64,000 nt of DNA. Source: Humibacter ginsenosidimutans. GTDB taxonomy: Bacteria; Actinomycetota; Actinomycetes; Actinomycetales; Microbacteriaceae. Shown piece by piece: positions 1-8,462 of the stretch. The translations under genes were made by a program, and so were the position numbers. A model generated the notes under the pieces. That model saw only the letters and a list, made by a program, of their open reading frames with translations. It made no database searches and was not told the DNA's origin. The stretch spans positions 1,178,001 to 1,242,000 of the forward strand of contig NZ_CP042305.1 of assembly GCF_007859675.1 (NCBI RefSeq), written 5' to 3'. Every line of letters starts with the position of its first letter. Position 1 is the stretch's first letter.

Positions 1-2
1 CG

Positions 3-368
3 GACTGGCTGTGGGAAATCGGCATCGCCGACCCGTGGCATCCCGGCGCCGTCGTCGCGACAGTTCAGGTCGTCAGCGGCGCTGTCGCGACCTCCGGCAC
101 GGCGGAGCGCGGGTCTCACATTCTCGACCCGCGCTCCGGTGCGGCGGCTGCCTCCGTGCTGAGCGCCACCGTCGTCGCCGGGAGCCTGGAGACGGCCGAC
201 CTCTGGGCGACGATCGCGGTGATCGCGGGGTTCGACGACCTCTCCTGGATCACCACCGCCGGGATCCGCTCGGGCGTCCTGGTCGCACCCGACGGGCGCA
301 TCCGCCGCTGGGCGGACGGGGTCGAGCTCGGCCCCGTGACGTTCACGACGGTCACACCGCGATCGTGA
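3..368 (+). CDS. apbE: FAD:protein FMN transferase (ApbE family), C-terminal part
   Basis: The gene enters from the left edge, so only the last 121 residues are visible. They read through without a stop and end at TGA 366-368. The segment has the typical ApbE C-terminal pattern: a '[10 protein letters not shown]' strand, then 'HILDPRSG', then '[17 protein letters not shown]', which in the family lies around the FAD/Mg site. ApbE enzymes transfer FMN from FAD to Thr/Ser residues of extracytoplasmic flavoproteins. The 3' end overlaps the convergent CoA-transferase gene by 17 bp. Assignment rests on motif recognition in a partial protein; the signal sequence and N-terminal half lie outside the window. 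Confidence 0.7.
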   Translation, partial: DWLWEIGIADPWHPGAVVATVQVVSGAVATSGTAERGSHILDPRSGAAAASVLSATVVAGSLETADLWATIAVIAGFDDLSWITTAGIRSGVLVAPDGRIRRWADGVELGPVTFTTVTPRS

Positions 369-993
369 GCGGCGGCTCCGTGGCGGCGATGACCTGGTCG
401 ACGGTGACGCCGGGGGCCAGTTCGACCAGCCGCAGACCGTCGTCGGTGATGTCGATGACGGCGAGGTCGGTGATGATGCGGTCCACCACGCCCTTGCCTG
501 TCAACGGCAGGCTGCACGCGTTCACGATCTTCGGGGACCCGTCACGGGCGACGTGCTCCATCAGCACGATCACCCTCCGGGCGCCGTGCACCAGATCCAT
601 CGCACCGCCAGGACCCTTGACCATCTTTCCCGGGATCATCCAGTTCGCCAGATCCCCCGTGGCTGACACCTGCATGCCGCCCAGGATCGCGGCGTCGATC
701 TTGCCGCCGCGGATCATCCCGAAGCTCATCCCCGAGTCGAAGAACGCCGCACCGGGCAGCAACGTCACCGTCTCCTTGCCCGCATTGATGAGGTCCGGGT
801 CCACGGCGTCCTCGCTCGGGTAGGGGCCGACGCCGAGGATGCCGTTCTCCGACTGCAACACCACCGTCACCCCGTCGGGCACAAAATTCGGCACCAAGGT
901 CGGCAACCCGATCCCGAGGTTCACATACGCACCATCCGGCAACTCCCGGGCAGCACGCGCCGCCATCTGCTCACGACTCAACGACACGATCAC
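352..993 (-). CDS. scoB: 3-oxoacid CoA-transferase subunit B
   Basis: A 213-residue protein of the size expected for the beta subunit of succinyl-CoA:3-ketoacid (or 3-oxoadipate) CoA-transferase. It starts '[21 protein letters not shown]' and carries '[14 protein letters not shown]' and 'QSENGILG'; the Glu of the SENG motif is the family's catalytic residue that carries the CoA thioester. With subunit A it moves CoA from succinyl-CoA to a 3-oxo acid. Its ATG overlaps the subunit A stop by 4 bp (ATGA, 990-993), so the two are translationally coupled. The sequence does not settle whether the substrate is acetoacetate or 3-oxoadipate, and no other aromatic catabolism gene is next to it. Confidence 0.92.
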   Translation of the reverse strand: MIVSLSREQMAARAARELPDGAYVNLGIGLPTLVPNFVPDGVTVVLQSENGILGVGPYPSEDAVDPDLINAGKETVTLLPGAAFFDSGMSFGMIRGGKIDAAILGGMQVSATGDLANWMIPGKMVKGPGGAMDLVHGARRVIVLMEHVARDGSPKIVNACSLPLTGKGVVDRIITDLAVIDITDDGLRLVELAPGVTVDQVIAATEPPLTIAV

Positions 994-1784
994 GCCTCCC
1001 CACGCTCGGCGGCTGACGCCGCGGCCCGCACGGTGCGGCGTTCGATGCGCTTCTCCACATCACGACCGACCACCACGATGCGGTCGACGTAGACGCCGGG
1101 AAGATGCACGGCATCCGGGTCGATGCCGCCGGCATCCACCACCTCTTCCACCTCGGCAATGCACACCCGGCCCGCCATCGCGCACAGTGGGGAGAAGTTA
1201 CGCGCCGACTTGTCGAACACCAGATTGCCCTGCCGGTCCGCGAGCTTCGCGTGCACCAACGCGAAATCCGTGCTGATCGCCTCCTCCAGCACGAAGTCCT
1301 TGACGACACCGTCGACGGAAAACGGCTGCACCGGTTTCGGCGGGGACGCCACCGCGATCGACCCGTCGGCGTTGTAGCGCCGCGGCAGACCACCCTCCGC
1401 CACCTGCGTACCCACCCCGGTCTGCGTGAAGAACGCCGCGATCCCGCTGCCACCCGCCCGCAACTTCTCCGCCAACGTCCCCTGGGGCGTGAGTTCCAAC
1501 TCCAGTTCGCCGGAAAGGAACTGCCGCTCGAACTCCCTGTTCTCCCCCACATACGACGACGTCATCTTCCGAATCCGACGCGCCGCCAACAACACACCGA
1601 GCCCCCAATCATCCACACCACAGTTGTTCGACACCACCGACAGATCCCGCACCCCCGACGCCAGCAGCGCATCGATCAGCACCATCGGGATACCGCACAG
1701 GCCGAAACCACCCACCGCCAGACTCGACCCGTCCACGACGTCCGCCACAGCATCCGCCGCAGAACCCACCACCTTGTCGATCAC
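990..1784 (-). CDS. scoA: 3-oxoacid CoA-transferase subunit A
   Basis: A 264-residue alpha subunit with the family's glycine-rich '[16 protein letters not shown]' motif near the N-terminus, '[13 protein letters not shown]', and '[27 protein letters not shown]' split across the middle. Starts at GTG with a strong Shine-Dalgarno (GGAGGAGGTGG) about 8 nt upstream. It forms a heteromer with the downstream B subunit and shares its transcript. The last ~15 residues are Arg/Ala rich and variable. The upstream 371 bp gap separates it from a divergent FAD oxidase gene, so its promoter must lie there. Confidence 0.92.
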   Translation of the reverse strand: MIDKVVGSAADAVADVVDGSSLAVGGFGLCGIPMVLIDALLASGVRDLSVVSNNCGVDDWGLGVLLAARRIRKMTSSYVGENREFERQFLSGELELELTPQGTLAEKLRAGGSGIAAFFTQTGVGTQVAEGGLPRRYNADGSIAVASPPKPVQPFSVDGVVKDFVLEEAISTDFALVHAKLADRQGNLVFDKSARNFSPLCAMAGRVCIAEVEEVVDAGGIDPDAVHLPGVYVDRIVVVGRDVEKRIERRTVRAAASAAERGEA

Positions 1785-2155
1785 CGCCGACCACCTCCTC
1801 CGGGTGCGTCCACGGTCGCTGGATGATGCTGCATGCCGGCCTCCTCGCCTGCCAGGGGTCGCCTTCCCTTCTGGGGATGCGTCGACCCGCCTCGTCGCGT
1901 GCGCTGTCGGCGAGCGTGTCGTGACACTCGCCGGAGCTCATCTCTCAGCGTGGCACGCCGACGTCGCGGGTGCACGGAATCGTGTCGAGATCGCGGCATC
2001 CGCCGGGCATCACCGCCGTCGCCCGCCGAGGCCACGAGGCGGCGGGACCCCGCAGACCGGGGATGGCAGAGGATGACCCACTGCGTGATACTGAGTTTGT
2101 CTCACCTTGCACGTCGAGGGAGTCCCTCTCGGCGCATCATCCGAAGGGGACGCCC
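1785..2155. other. Divergent intergenic region between scoA and FAD oxidase gene
   Basis: This 371-bp stretch holds the promoters of two divergent genes. On the minus strand the scoA ribosome binding site lies at its left edge; on the plus strand GAAGGGGA at about 2142-2149 serves the oxidase gene. An imperfect inverted repeat (CGGCGAG...GTGTC / GACAC...TCGCCG) spans 1908-1934 and could be an operator or terminator. A TGATACT element near 2085-2091 is a possible -10 for the plus strand. I see no convincing short gene here. Confidence 0.4.
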
Positions 2156-3538
2156 ATGACCGATGTGCTGTCTGCGGCCGAGGCCGCCGAATCCCTGCGC
2201 GGGCTCCTGCCCGGCCGCCTGTTCCTGCCGGGCGATGACGGCTACGACGCCGCCCGCACACCGTGGAACACGGCCGCTGTGCTCGCCCCGGCAGCCGTAG
2301 CCGTGCCCGAGTCGGTCGCCGACGTGCAGGCCGTCGTGCGCGCCGCCGCCGATGCGCACCTCCGACTCGCACCCATGAGCACGGGCCACGCGGGGATGCT
2401 GCTGTCGAGCGTCGACCTCGCCTCCACCGTTCTCGTGCGACTCACCTCCCTCACCGGCGTCAGCGTCGACGAGCGGGCCTGCGTCGCTCGCGTGCTCGGC
2501 GGCACAGTATGGGACGACGTGGTCGCGGCGGCGCATCCGCACGGGCTGACCGGGCTGCATGGCAGTGCAGGCGGCATCGCCGTCGCCGGATTCGCGCTCA
2601 ACGGAGGCCTGTCGTTCTACGGCCGCAAGCACGGACTGTGCGCGAACAGCGTGCGCGCCGTCGAGCTCGTCACCGCAGACGGTGGGCTGCGTCGCGTCGA
2701 CGCCGAGCACGATCCCGACCTGTTCTGGGCGCTCCGCGGTGGCGGCGGCAACTTCGGCATCGTCACGGCGATCGAGGTCGAACTCGTGCCGTACTCCGAT
2801 GTCGTGGCCGGCATGATGCTGTGGGACCGCTCTCGAGCGGTCGATGTGATGCGTGCATGGCGCGATCTGACGGTGGATGCCCCAGAGTCCGTCACGACGT
2901 CACTACGGGTCATGAGCTTTCCACCGCTTCCCGACCTGCCGCCCTTCCTCGCGGGGCGCGACGTGATCGTGGTCGACGGTGCGTTCCTCGAATCAGACGA
3001 ACGGGCATCCGCGTTGCTCGCGCCCCTGCGTGCACTGCAACCGGAGATCGACACGGTGCGGCGCATCCCGACCTCCGAACTGCCTCTGATGCACATGGAC
3101 CCGCCCCGGCCGTCGCCCGCGGTGAGCGGCCACTGCGTGTTGGGCGAGCTGTCCGACGACACCATCGACGCCTACCTCGATCAGGTGGGACCCGGCACGC
3201 GCTCCGGCCTGCTCTCGGCGGAGCTTCGGCAGCTGGGCGGTGCGTTCGCCCGACGCTCCGACGACGGCGGCGCCGTGTCGAGCATCGACGGCGCATACGC
3301 GCTCTACGCCGTCGCGATCGCGCCGACGCCGGAGGCCGTCGCACACGGCCGAGCCTCGGCGAGCTCGCTCGTCCAGGCGCTCGAGCCATGGTCGTTGCTG
3401 CACTCCAGGGTGCCGACGTTCATCGACGACGCCGTCGACGCTGCGGATGTCTACGGCGACGCCTGCGATCGGCTCGCGTCGGTCGCGGCACGCGTCGACC
3501 CGCAGGCGACGTTCCAGGCGGGGCACAGCATCCGCTGA
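2156..3538 (+). CDS. FAD-binding (PCMH-type) oxidoreductase
   Basis: A 460-residue oxidase of the berberine-bridge/6-hydroxynicotine-oxidase group. The N-terminal FAD domain shows 'PESVADVQAVVRAAAD', 'LAPMSTGHAG' (the His that in many relatives carries covalent FAD), 'GGTVWDDVVAAAHPHGLTGLHG', 'GLSFYGRKHGL' and 'DPDLFWALRGGGGNFGIVT'. The second attachment residue of bicovalent members (a Cys before the G-G motif) is absent, so at most mono-covalent FAD is expected. The C-terminal BBE tail is short and atypical. Start chosen at ATG 2156 because GAAGGGGA precedes it and family similarity begins there; an in-frame upstream start at 1970 has no support. Substrate unknown. Confidence 0.8.
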   Translation: MTDVLSAAEAAESLRGLLPGRLFLPGDDGYDAARTPWNTAAVLAPAAVAVPESVADVQAVVRAAADAHLRLAPMSTGHAGMLLSSVDLASTVLVRLTSLTGVSVDERACVARVLGGTVWDDVVAAAHPHGLTGLHGSAGGIAVAGFALNGGLSFYGRKHGLCANSVRAVELVTADGGLRRVDAEHDPDLFWALRGGGGNFGIVTAIEVELVPYSDVVAGMMLWDRSRAVDVMRAWRDLTVDAPESVTTSLRVMSFPPLPDLPPFLAGRDVIVVDGAFLESDERASALLAPLRALQPEIDTVRRIPTSELPLMHMDPPRPSPAVSGHCVLGELSDDTIDAYLDQVGPGTRSGLLSAELRQLGGAFARRSDDGGAVSSIDGAYALYAVAIAPTPEAVAHGRASASSLVQALEPWSLLHSRVPTFIDDAVDAADVYGDACDRLASVAARVDPQATFQAGHSIR

Positions 3539-3542
3539 CAGT

Positions 3543-4442
3543 TCAGCGCTCGATCGTGAAGTTGAAGATCGATGTGTCGAAGTGGTTGTAGGCCTCGTAG
3601 TCGATGAGGTCGTAGAGCTCCGACCTGTGCTGCATCTCGCCGAGCCTGCCGGTGAGCGTGCCGTTCTCGGTCAGCTCGTCGAGCCCCCGCATCGCGGCAC
3701 CCATCGCCAGGCGCAGCAACGACACCGGCCATATCACGATGTTCATGCCCACGTCGGCGAGCTGCTGCACCGTGAAGAGCTCGCTCTTGCCGAACTCGGT
3801 CATGTTGGCCAGCAGCGGAACGTCGACCGCGGCCCGCACCGCGGCGAACTCCTCGAGCGTCGCCATCGCTTCGGGGAAGATCGCGTCGGCGCCGGCATCC
3901 ACCAGCGCCTTCGCCCGGTCGACAGCTGCCTGCAGGCCGTCCACCGCGCGGATGTCGGTGCGCGCCATGATGAGAAAGTTCGGGTCCCTGCGCGCATCCA
4001 CCGCCGCCCGGATGCGCTGCAACGCGGTGTGCTCGTCCACCACCTGCTTGCCGTCGAGGTGGCCGCAGCGCTTGGGGTTCACCTGGTCTTCGATGTGGGT
4101 GCCGGCGAGTCCGGCATCCTCGAGCTCCTGCACCGTGCGGGCCACGTTCATCGGCTCTCCGAAGCCGGTGTCGGCATCCACGATCGCAGGCAGGTCGGTC
4201 ATCCGCGCGATCTGCTTGGCACGGCCGGCCACCTCGGTGAGCGTTGTGAGGCCGATGTCGGGAAGGCCGAGGTCGGCGGAGAGCACGGCACCAGAGATGT
4301 AGACGCCCTCGAAGCCCTTGCGCTCGATGAGGCGGGCGCTCAGCGGGTTAAAGGCACCGGGAAAGCGCAGCAGCTCACCCGACGCGAGCGCGGAACGGAA
4401 GTCGGCGCGCTTCGCGGCCGGAGACTTGCCGGAGTACAGCAT
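3543..4442 (-). CDS. prpB: Isocitrate lyase/PEP mutase family protein, probable methylisocitrate lyase
   Basis: A 299-residue (beta/alpha)8 enzyme with the PrpB features: 'RFPGAFNPLSARLIERKGFEGVYISG', 'DADTGFGEP', 'THIEDQVNPKRCGHLDGK' with the catalytic KRCGH loop, and 'ARTDIRAVDGLQAAVDRA'. Family members cleave 2-methylisocitrate to pyruvate and succinate in the methylcitrate cycle. No prpC or prpD lies beside it, so the pathway role is inferred from sequence alone; oxaloacetate hydrolase or another PEP-mutase-like lyase is possible but the KRCGH loop favours PrpB. Start at ATG 4442 follows AAAGGATG on the minus strand; a longer in-frame reading upstream is low-complexity and unsupported. 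It ends only 4 bp from the convergent oxidase gene. Confidence 0.85.
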   Translation of the reverse strand: MLYSGKSPAAKRADFRSALASGELLRFPGAFNPLSARLIERKGFEGVYISGAVLSADLGLPDIGLTTLTEVAGRAKQIARMTDLPAIVDADTGFGEPMNVARTVQELEDAGLAGTHIEDQVNPKRCGHLDGKQVVDEHTALQRIRAAVDARRDPNFLIMARTDIRAVDGLQAAVDRAKALVDAGADAIFPEAMATLEEFAAVRAAVDVPLLANMTEFGKSELFTVQQLADVGMNIVIWPVSLLRLAMGAAMRGLDELTENGTLTGRLGEMQHRSELYDLIDYEAYNHFDTSIFNFTIER

Positions 4443-4713
4443 GGAGGCATCCTTTCGACCCGTCGTCACGCGCGAACGTGGTGCTCGCGCCGTGCGTATC
4501 GACCGTAACAGCGGGGACCGGGCGGAGCCTGCGCCGGCCGCACGGATCCGTCGACCGCGAGCATCGCGTAGCACCGGCGCGGTTGCCCGGCACTTGACGT
4601 TCCGCGGCCACCGTCTCACGCTGAAGGAGAGAGACACGCGATGAAGCTCGCGCACCGGCCATGTGGGCCTGATGGCTTCTGTTCCGTCCGTCCTAGGACG
4701 CGAAGGGAGCACG

Positions 4714-7116
4714 ATGGACCTGTTGGAGCGATACCGCAACCTGCGCCTCGACCTCGGCGACGCCACACGCTCGCTGCTCTACCTGGCTCGGGCGCGGCAG
4801 AACGAAGCGATCGAAGCAGCGTGCCGGCGCCTGCTCAAACGACTCGCAGACGACCGGTTCGCCGTCGCCATCGTGGGTCAGCACAGCCGTGGCAAGACAA
4901 CGCTCATGAATGCACTTCTGGGTGCCGAGTTCTTGCCGACGGGCATTCTGCCGATGACCTCGGTCATCACCGTCATCCGGTACGGGTCTGAGCCACGGGC
5001 GCTGTATTACCGGCGCGGCAGCGACCTGGCGATGCCCACCACCTTCGAAGAGGTACCCCGGCTCGTGGCCAGAGAGAGCAGCACCCGCGCCCAGCTCGAG
5101 GTGGTGCGCGTCGAGTTGGAGGTCCCGGCCGAACTTCTACGGCTGGGCCTCACCTTCGTGGACACGCCGGGGGTCGGATCAACCGACCTGAGTGGGGCGC
5201 TGGCGGCACGAGACTTCTTGCCCGATGCCGACGCCGTTCTGCTCGTCACCGCCGTCGACTCCGCGCTGACCACGCCGGAACTCGAGCTGCTGGCGGCAGT
5301 GCCGCCGAGCGCGCCGGTGTTCTGCGTCGTGAACAAGGTGGATCTGGTGAGCACTGACCAGACGAATGCGGTCGTCGGCTTCGTGGAGCGCACGCTGCTC
5401 GAGTCGGCGCGCCGCGAGTCACCCGAGGTGTTCGCGTTGTCCGCGTTGCAAGGCTTGCGGCATCGACTCGGCGGCGGCGAGCTGACGGCAATGCCGGCGA
5501 GTCTCTCTGCGGCCGCGATTCCCGACGGCGGCATGGATGCCTTCCAGGCGCGCCTGGAGGCGACGCTCACGTCGGTGCGCGCCCCCGTGGCGCTCGCGAC
5601 GGCGCTCGATGTCGCACGCGGCATCCTCACCGACGAACGGCGGATGCTCGACCTCGGCGAGCGGGCCGCGCACCTCTCCGAGGCCGAGGCCATCGTCTTG
5701 CGCACGACCATGTCGGCTGCCGCCGGACGTGCGGAGACCGAACGCGCCCGCGTGGTCGCCGCGATGCGCGAGGACTCGCAGCACACGCTCGACGTGGCGC
5801 TGACGGCACACCGGCAGGAATGGCACGACCTCATGGTCGATGCCTGGGCGCATGCAGACGATGCCGGTGCGCCGGTCGATCTGGACAGCGCCGGATCCAC
5901 TGTTGACGCCGCGCCGACGCCCGGAACGCCTGCCTGGTGGTCGGCGATCACCGCATCTCTGTCGGAGGCATCGGCTGCGGCCGTGCTCCGGCGGGCAGAC
6001 GAGCTGGGCCCTACCCTCGACGCCGCCCTGTCGTCGGCGCTCGACACCGTGCAGCTCGACGGCGATGCCGTGTCCACACCCTGGGCCTCCCAGGAGTTGC
6101 CGGGATTCGGGGCATTCAGCATCGTGCGTGACGCCGCTGAGCGACCCGACGATCACGGCGTACAGACGCGCTCGCGAAAACGCCGCGACCGTCAAGCGGA
6201 TCGAGTGCTCGGCCTCTTCGGCGATCACCTGCACGAGCAGAACGACCGCCGTGCCGAGTGGATCGGACGCGACGCCGCGCGCCGCACGAACGACAGTCGC
6301 GCTCGCCTCGAGCGGTACCTCCAAGCCCCACCCTCCGAGTTCGAGCGAGACGCGATCGCGCGCATCGCTGCCCGACTGGATGCCGTCGGCGACAACCTCA
6401 CGGATCGCTCGAGACGACAGCGCACCGCAGGGCCCGCGCATCGCCCGACGCCGTCACTCCACGAGGCGGCGCGCCCGACGCCCGCCAGACCCGCGCCGTT
6501 CGATTGCGTCGTCTGCGCTCACGAGCGCACCGCGCTGATCGAAGACCTGCGTCACCGCCAGTTCTTCGTCGCCACCCGTGATCGGGATCAGGCGGAGTTC
6601 GCGCACATCGGAGGACTGTGCGCGCAGCACACCTGGACCTACGCTTCGCTGGCCTCGCCCGTCGGCATCGCCTCGGCCTATGCGCCGTTGGTCTCGCGAG
6701 CCGCGGAGACACTGGATGCCGCACCGACGGCATCCAGCCTGCTCGACGCGGCGACGGAATTCGGCGGCAACCCCGAGGCCTGTCCGGTGTGCCGGGTGGT
6801 CGCCGATGCGGAGCGGGATGCCCTCTGGGCGCTCGACACCGCAGACGGCGGTGCGACCGTGTGCATGCGGCACCTCGAGGCGGCCGCCGCGGTCGGCCTC
6901 CGGCCCGAAGCGTTGCGGTGTCTCGCGCGGCGCCTCGCGGAGAACCTGCACCGGCACGCGGAGGACATGCGCGCGTATGCGCTCAAGCGTGAAGCTCTCG
7001 CCGTGTCGTCACTCACCGTCGAGGAGAGCGACGCGTACCGCGAAGCGCTGCTGATGATCGCCGGCGATCCACTGCTGGCGCGACCGACGTCACTCGACGG
7101 CGACGCGGAGATGTGA
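4714..7116 (+). CDS. Dynamin-like GTPase with tandem Cys/His-rich C-terminal modules
   Basis: An 800-residue protein. The N-terminal GTPase domain has P-loop GQHSRGKTT (about residues 55-63), switch region 'MTSVITVIRYG', DTPG near residue 152 and NKVD as the G4 motif, the pattern of bacterial dynamin-like proteins. The middle (about 240-560) is helical and charged. The C-terminal 210 residues contain two Cys/His sets: C598-x2-C601 with C636-x2-H639, and C690-x2-C693 with C717-x2-H720, which look like metal-binding modules and resemble DUF6062-type sequences. No transmembrane segment is evident. Start at ATG 4714 with GAAGGGA upstream. The stop overlaps the next gene by 4 bp. Function (membrane remodelling or stress-linked scaffolding) is inference. 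Confidence 0.75.
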   Translation: MDLLERYRNLRLDLGDATRSLLYLARARQNEAIEAACRRLLKRLADDRFAVAIVGQHSRGKTTLMNALLGAEFLPTGILPMTSVITVIRYGSEPRALYYRRGSDLAMPTTFEEVPRLVARESSTRAQLEVVRVELEVPAELLRLGLTFVDTPGVGSTDLSGALAARDFLPDADAVLLVTAVDSALTTPELELLAAVPPSAPVFCVVNKVDLVSTDQTNAVVGFVERTLLESARRESPEVFALSALQGLRHRLGGGELTAMPASLSAAAIPDGGMDAFQARLEATLTSVRAPVALATALDVARGILTDERRMLDLGERAAHLSEAEAIVLRTTMSAAAGRAETERARVVAAMREDSQHTLDVALTAHRQEWHDLMVDAWAHADDAGAPVDLDSAGSTVDAAPTPGTPAWWSAITASLSEASAAAVLRRADELGPTLDAALSSALDTVQLDGDAVSTPWASQELPGFGAFSIVRDAAERPDDHGVQTRSRKRRDRQADRVLGLFGDHLHEQNDRRAEWIGRDAARRTNDSRARLERYLQAPPSEFERDAIARIAARLDAVGDNLTDRSRRQRTAGPAHRPTPSLHEAARPTPARPAPFDCVVCAHERTALIEDLRHRQFFVATRDRDQAEFAHIGGLCAQHTWTYASLASPVGIASAYAPLVSRAAETLDAAPTASSLLDAATEFGGNPEACPVCRVVADAERDALWALDTADGGATVCMRHLEAAAAVGLRPEALRCLARRLAENLHRHAEDMRAYALKREALAVSSLTVEESDAYREALLMIAGDPLLARPTSLDGDAEM

Positions 7117-7556
7117 CCGTGAGCGGATTCGACGAGCGGCCGATCGCCGCGTCCGACCTGATCGCGACCGGCCGAGCCTATTGGCTGCCTCCCGTCGGGT
7201 ACGGCAACGGGCTGGACGCGCTGTTCTGGGCGGAACTCGCCCGCGCACCGCATCCGATCGCCGACGCGCTGCTGCGTGCGCTCGCCGACAAGGGCATTCC
7301 CGGCTGGATTGCGCCCGTCGACCGCCACCATCCCGAGTCGGGCGAGGCGCTCTACGACGTGTGGACCGCCACGGTCGACATCGATGCCGCCGAGGACACC
7401 GCGATGTTCGTGCTCAACGCGCTCACTGCGGAGACATCGCCGGTTTCCCGGGCGGCGCCGATCCCCCGGAGGTCCGCGGAACCTGATCCACCAGCACGAC
7501 GGTCCACACGCCGCCTTCGCGCACGAGCTCGTTCCACGAACCGGTCGGAGTCGTGA
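7113..7556 (+). CDS. Hypothetical protein coupled to the dynamin-like GTPase
   Basis: Up to 147 residues starting at GTG 7113, which overlaps the GTPase stop (GTGA), so the two are probably co-translated. The first ~110 residues look like a folded domain ('GRAYWLPPVGYGNGLDALFWAELARAPHPIADALL', broken by Pro/Gly turns). The last ~35 residues are Arg/Ser rich and lie antisense to the 3' end of the convergent phosphatase gene (134-bp overlap), so the true end could be shorter if a frameshift or sequencing error is present. I do not recognise the family. No signal peptide or membrane helix is seen. Confidence 0.6.
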   Translation: MTVSGFDERPIAASDLIATGRAYWLPPVGYGNGLDALFWAELARAPHPIADALLRALADKGIPGWIAPVDRHHPESGEALYDVWTATVDIDAAEDTAMFVLNALTAETSPVSRAAPIPRRSAEPDPPARRSTRRLRARARSTNRSES

Positions 7557-8058
7557 GGTCGGTGTGCGACGGATCGATCGCGCGGATCAACGGCTTGATC
7601 ACGGCGTCGTGAGTGACCACCACGACCGGGCCATCGAGGCCGGAACGGGCAGCGTCGTCGAGCACCGCGTCGAGTGCTGGACGGGCGCGCTCCAGCACGG
7701 ATGCCGTTGGCTCGACGCCGGGCGCGGCATCCACGCTTCCGAACCGCGCGATCACTTCCTCACGCACTTGGCCCGTCCATGGCCCGTAGTCGCGATCCAT
7801 GAACCGCGGATCGGCCTGCACCGGGGCTCCGCAGAGCTCGCCGATCGCCTCGGCGGTTCTCACCGCCCGGTCGAGCGGACTGCAGTACACGTGCACCGGC
7901 CCCGTGCGCGCGAGCACCTCACCCACCGCTTCGGCCTCTTTCAGTCCGATCTCGTCGAGCGGCGGGTTCGCGTGCCCGCGCAGGCGGCCCTCCGCGTTGA
8001 GCGCCGTGCGGCCGTGCCGCACCAGATACAGCGTGTGAGAATGCGCGGCGTCGTTCAC
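7423..8058 (-). CDS. Histidine phosphatase family protein (phosphoglycerate mutase-like)
   Basis: A 211-residue member of the branch-1 histidine phosphatase superfamily. 'YLVRHGRTALNAEGRLRGH' carries the catalytic RHG His; 'VYCSPLDRAVRTAEAI' and 'VVVVTHDAVIKPLIRA' supply the second Arg and His, and 'DYGPWTG' matches the family's acid loop. Substrate cannot be told; such proteins include broad-specificity phosphatases, alpha-ribazole phosphatase and PGM-like enzymes. Start GTG 8058 is preceded by GAAGG with about 9-nt spacing. It is the last gene of the ettA-led minus-strand run (23 bp after the previous gene) and its C-terminal tail overlaps the opposite gene. Confidence 0.85.
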   Translation of the reverse strand: MNDAAHSHTLYLVRHGRTALNAEGRLRGHANPPLDEIGLKEAEAVGEVLARTGPVHVYCSPLDRAVRTAEAIGELCGAPVQADPRFMDRDYGPWTGQVREEVIARFGSVDAAPGVEPTASVLERARPALDAVLDDAARSGLDGPVVVVTHDAVIKPLIRAIDPSHTDLTTPTGSWNELVREGGVWTVVLVDQVPRTSGGSAPPGKPAMSPQ

Positions 8059-8081
8059 CTGGTCCACCCTTCGGCCTGCCG

Positions 8082-8462
8082 TCAGTTCCACCCTGGCGAA
8101 GCCGCGGTCATCACCGCAAGGTCCTCCGCGGCGCGGACTGCCGAGTCGAAGCATCCGTACGCCGCTCCGCCCAGCGGCACCGCCACCCAGCGCTCCGGCC
8201 AATGATGCGGGTTGAGCCGGCGTACGCGACCGATGTGCCGCCCCTCCAGCGTGACCGCGTGGATGACGGGTGCTTCCACGAAGAGCGGCGCGAACGCCAC
8301 ACCGAAGGTGCCCTCCAGCGATCTGACCGCGAACTCCTCGTGCGTCACGAGCGTGGCGTGTGCGAGGATCGCCTCCGCTCGTGAGACCACCGTAGTCTCG
8401 TCGTCGAGACCACCGTCGAACCGATTGTCGTCGAACACGTTGTCGTCGTACACGGCGCTCAC
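8082..8462 (-). CDS. Hypothetical protein downstream of ettA
   Basis: A 126-residue protein starting at GTG 8462, overlapping the ettA stop as GTGA, which points to coupled translation. An alternative GTG three codons on (8453) has slightly better spacing from the AGGGGG. The N-terminus is Asp/Asn rich ('DDNVFDDNRFDGGLDDE'); the rest contains 'LVTHEEFAVRSLEGTFGVAFAPLFVEAP' in two pieces and 'NPHHWPERWVAVPLGG'. No signal peptide, membrane segment or known catalytic motif is seen. I do not recognise the family. Its place between ettA and a phosphatase suggests shared transcription with both. Confidence 0.65.
   Translation of the reverse strand: MSAVYDDNVFDDNRFDGGLDDETTVVSRAEAILAHATLVTHEEFAVRSLEGTFGVAFAPLFVEAPVIHAVTLEGRHIGRVRRLNPHHWPERWVAVPLGGAAYGCFDSAVRAAEDLAVMTAASPGWN

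Noticed and set aside
1970..2155. An N-terminal extension of the FAD oxidase from an upstream ATG at 1970
   Set aside because: The extension is Arg/Pro-rich without family similarity, and a good ribosome binding site precedes ATG 2156.
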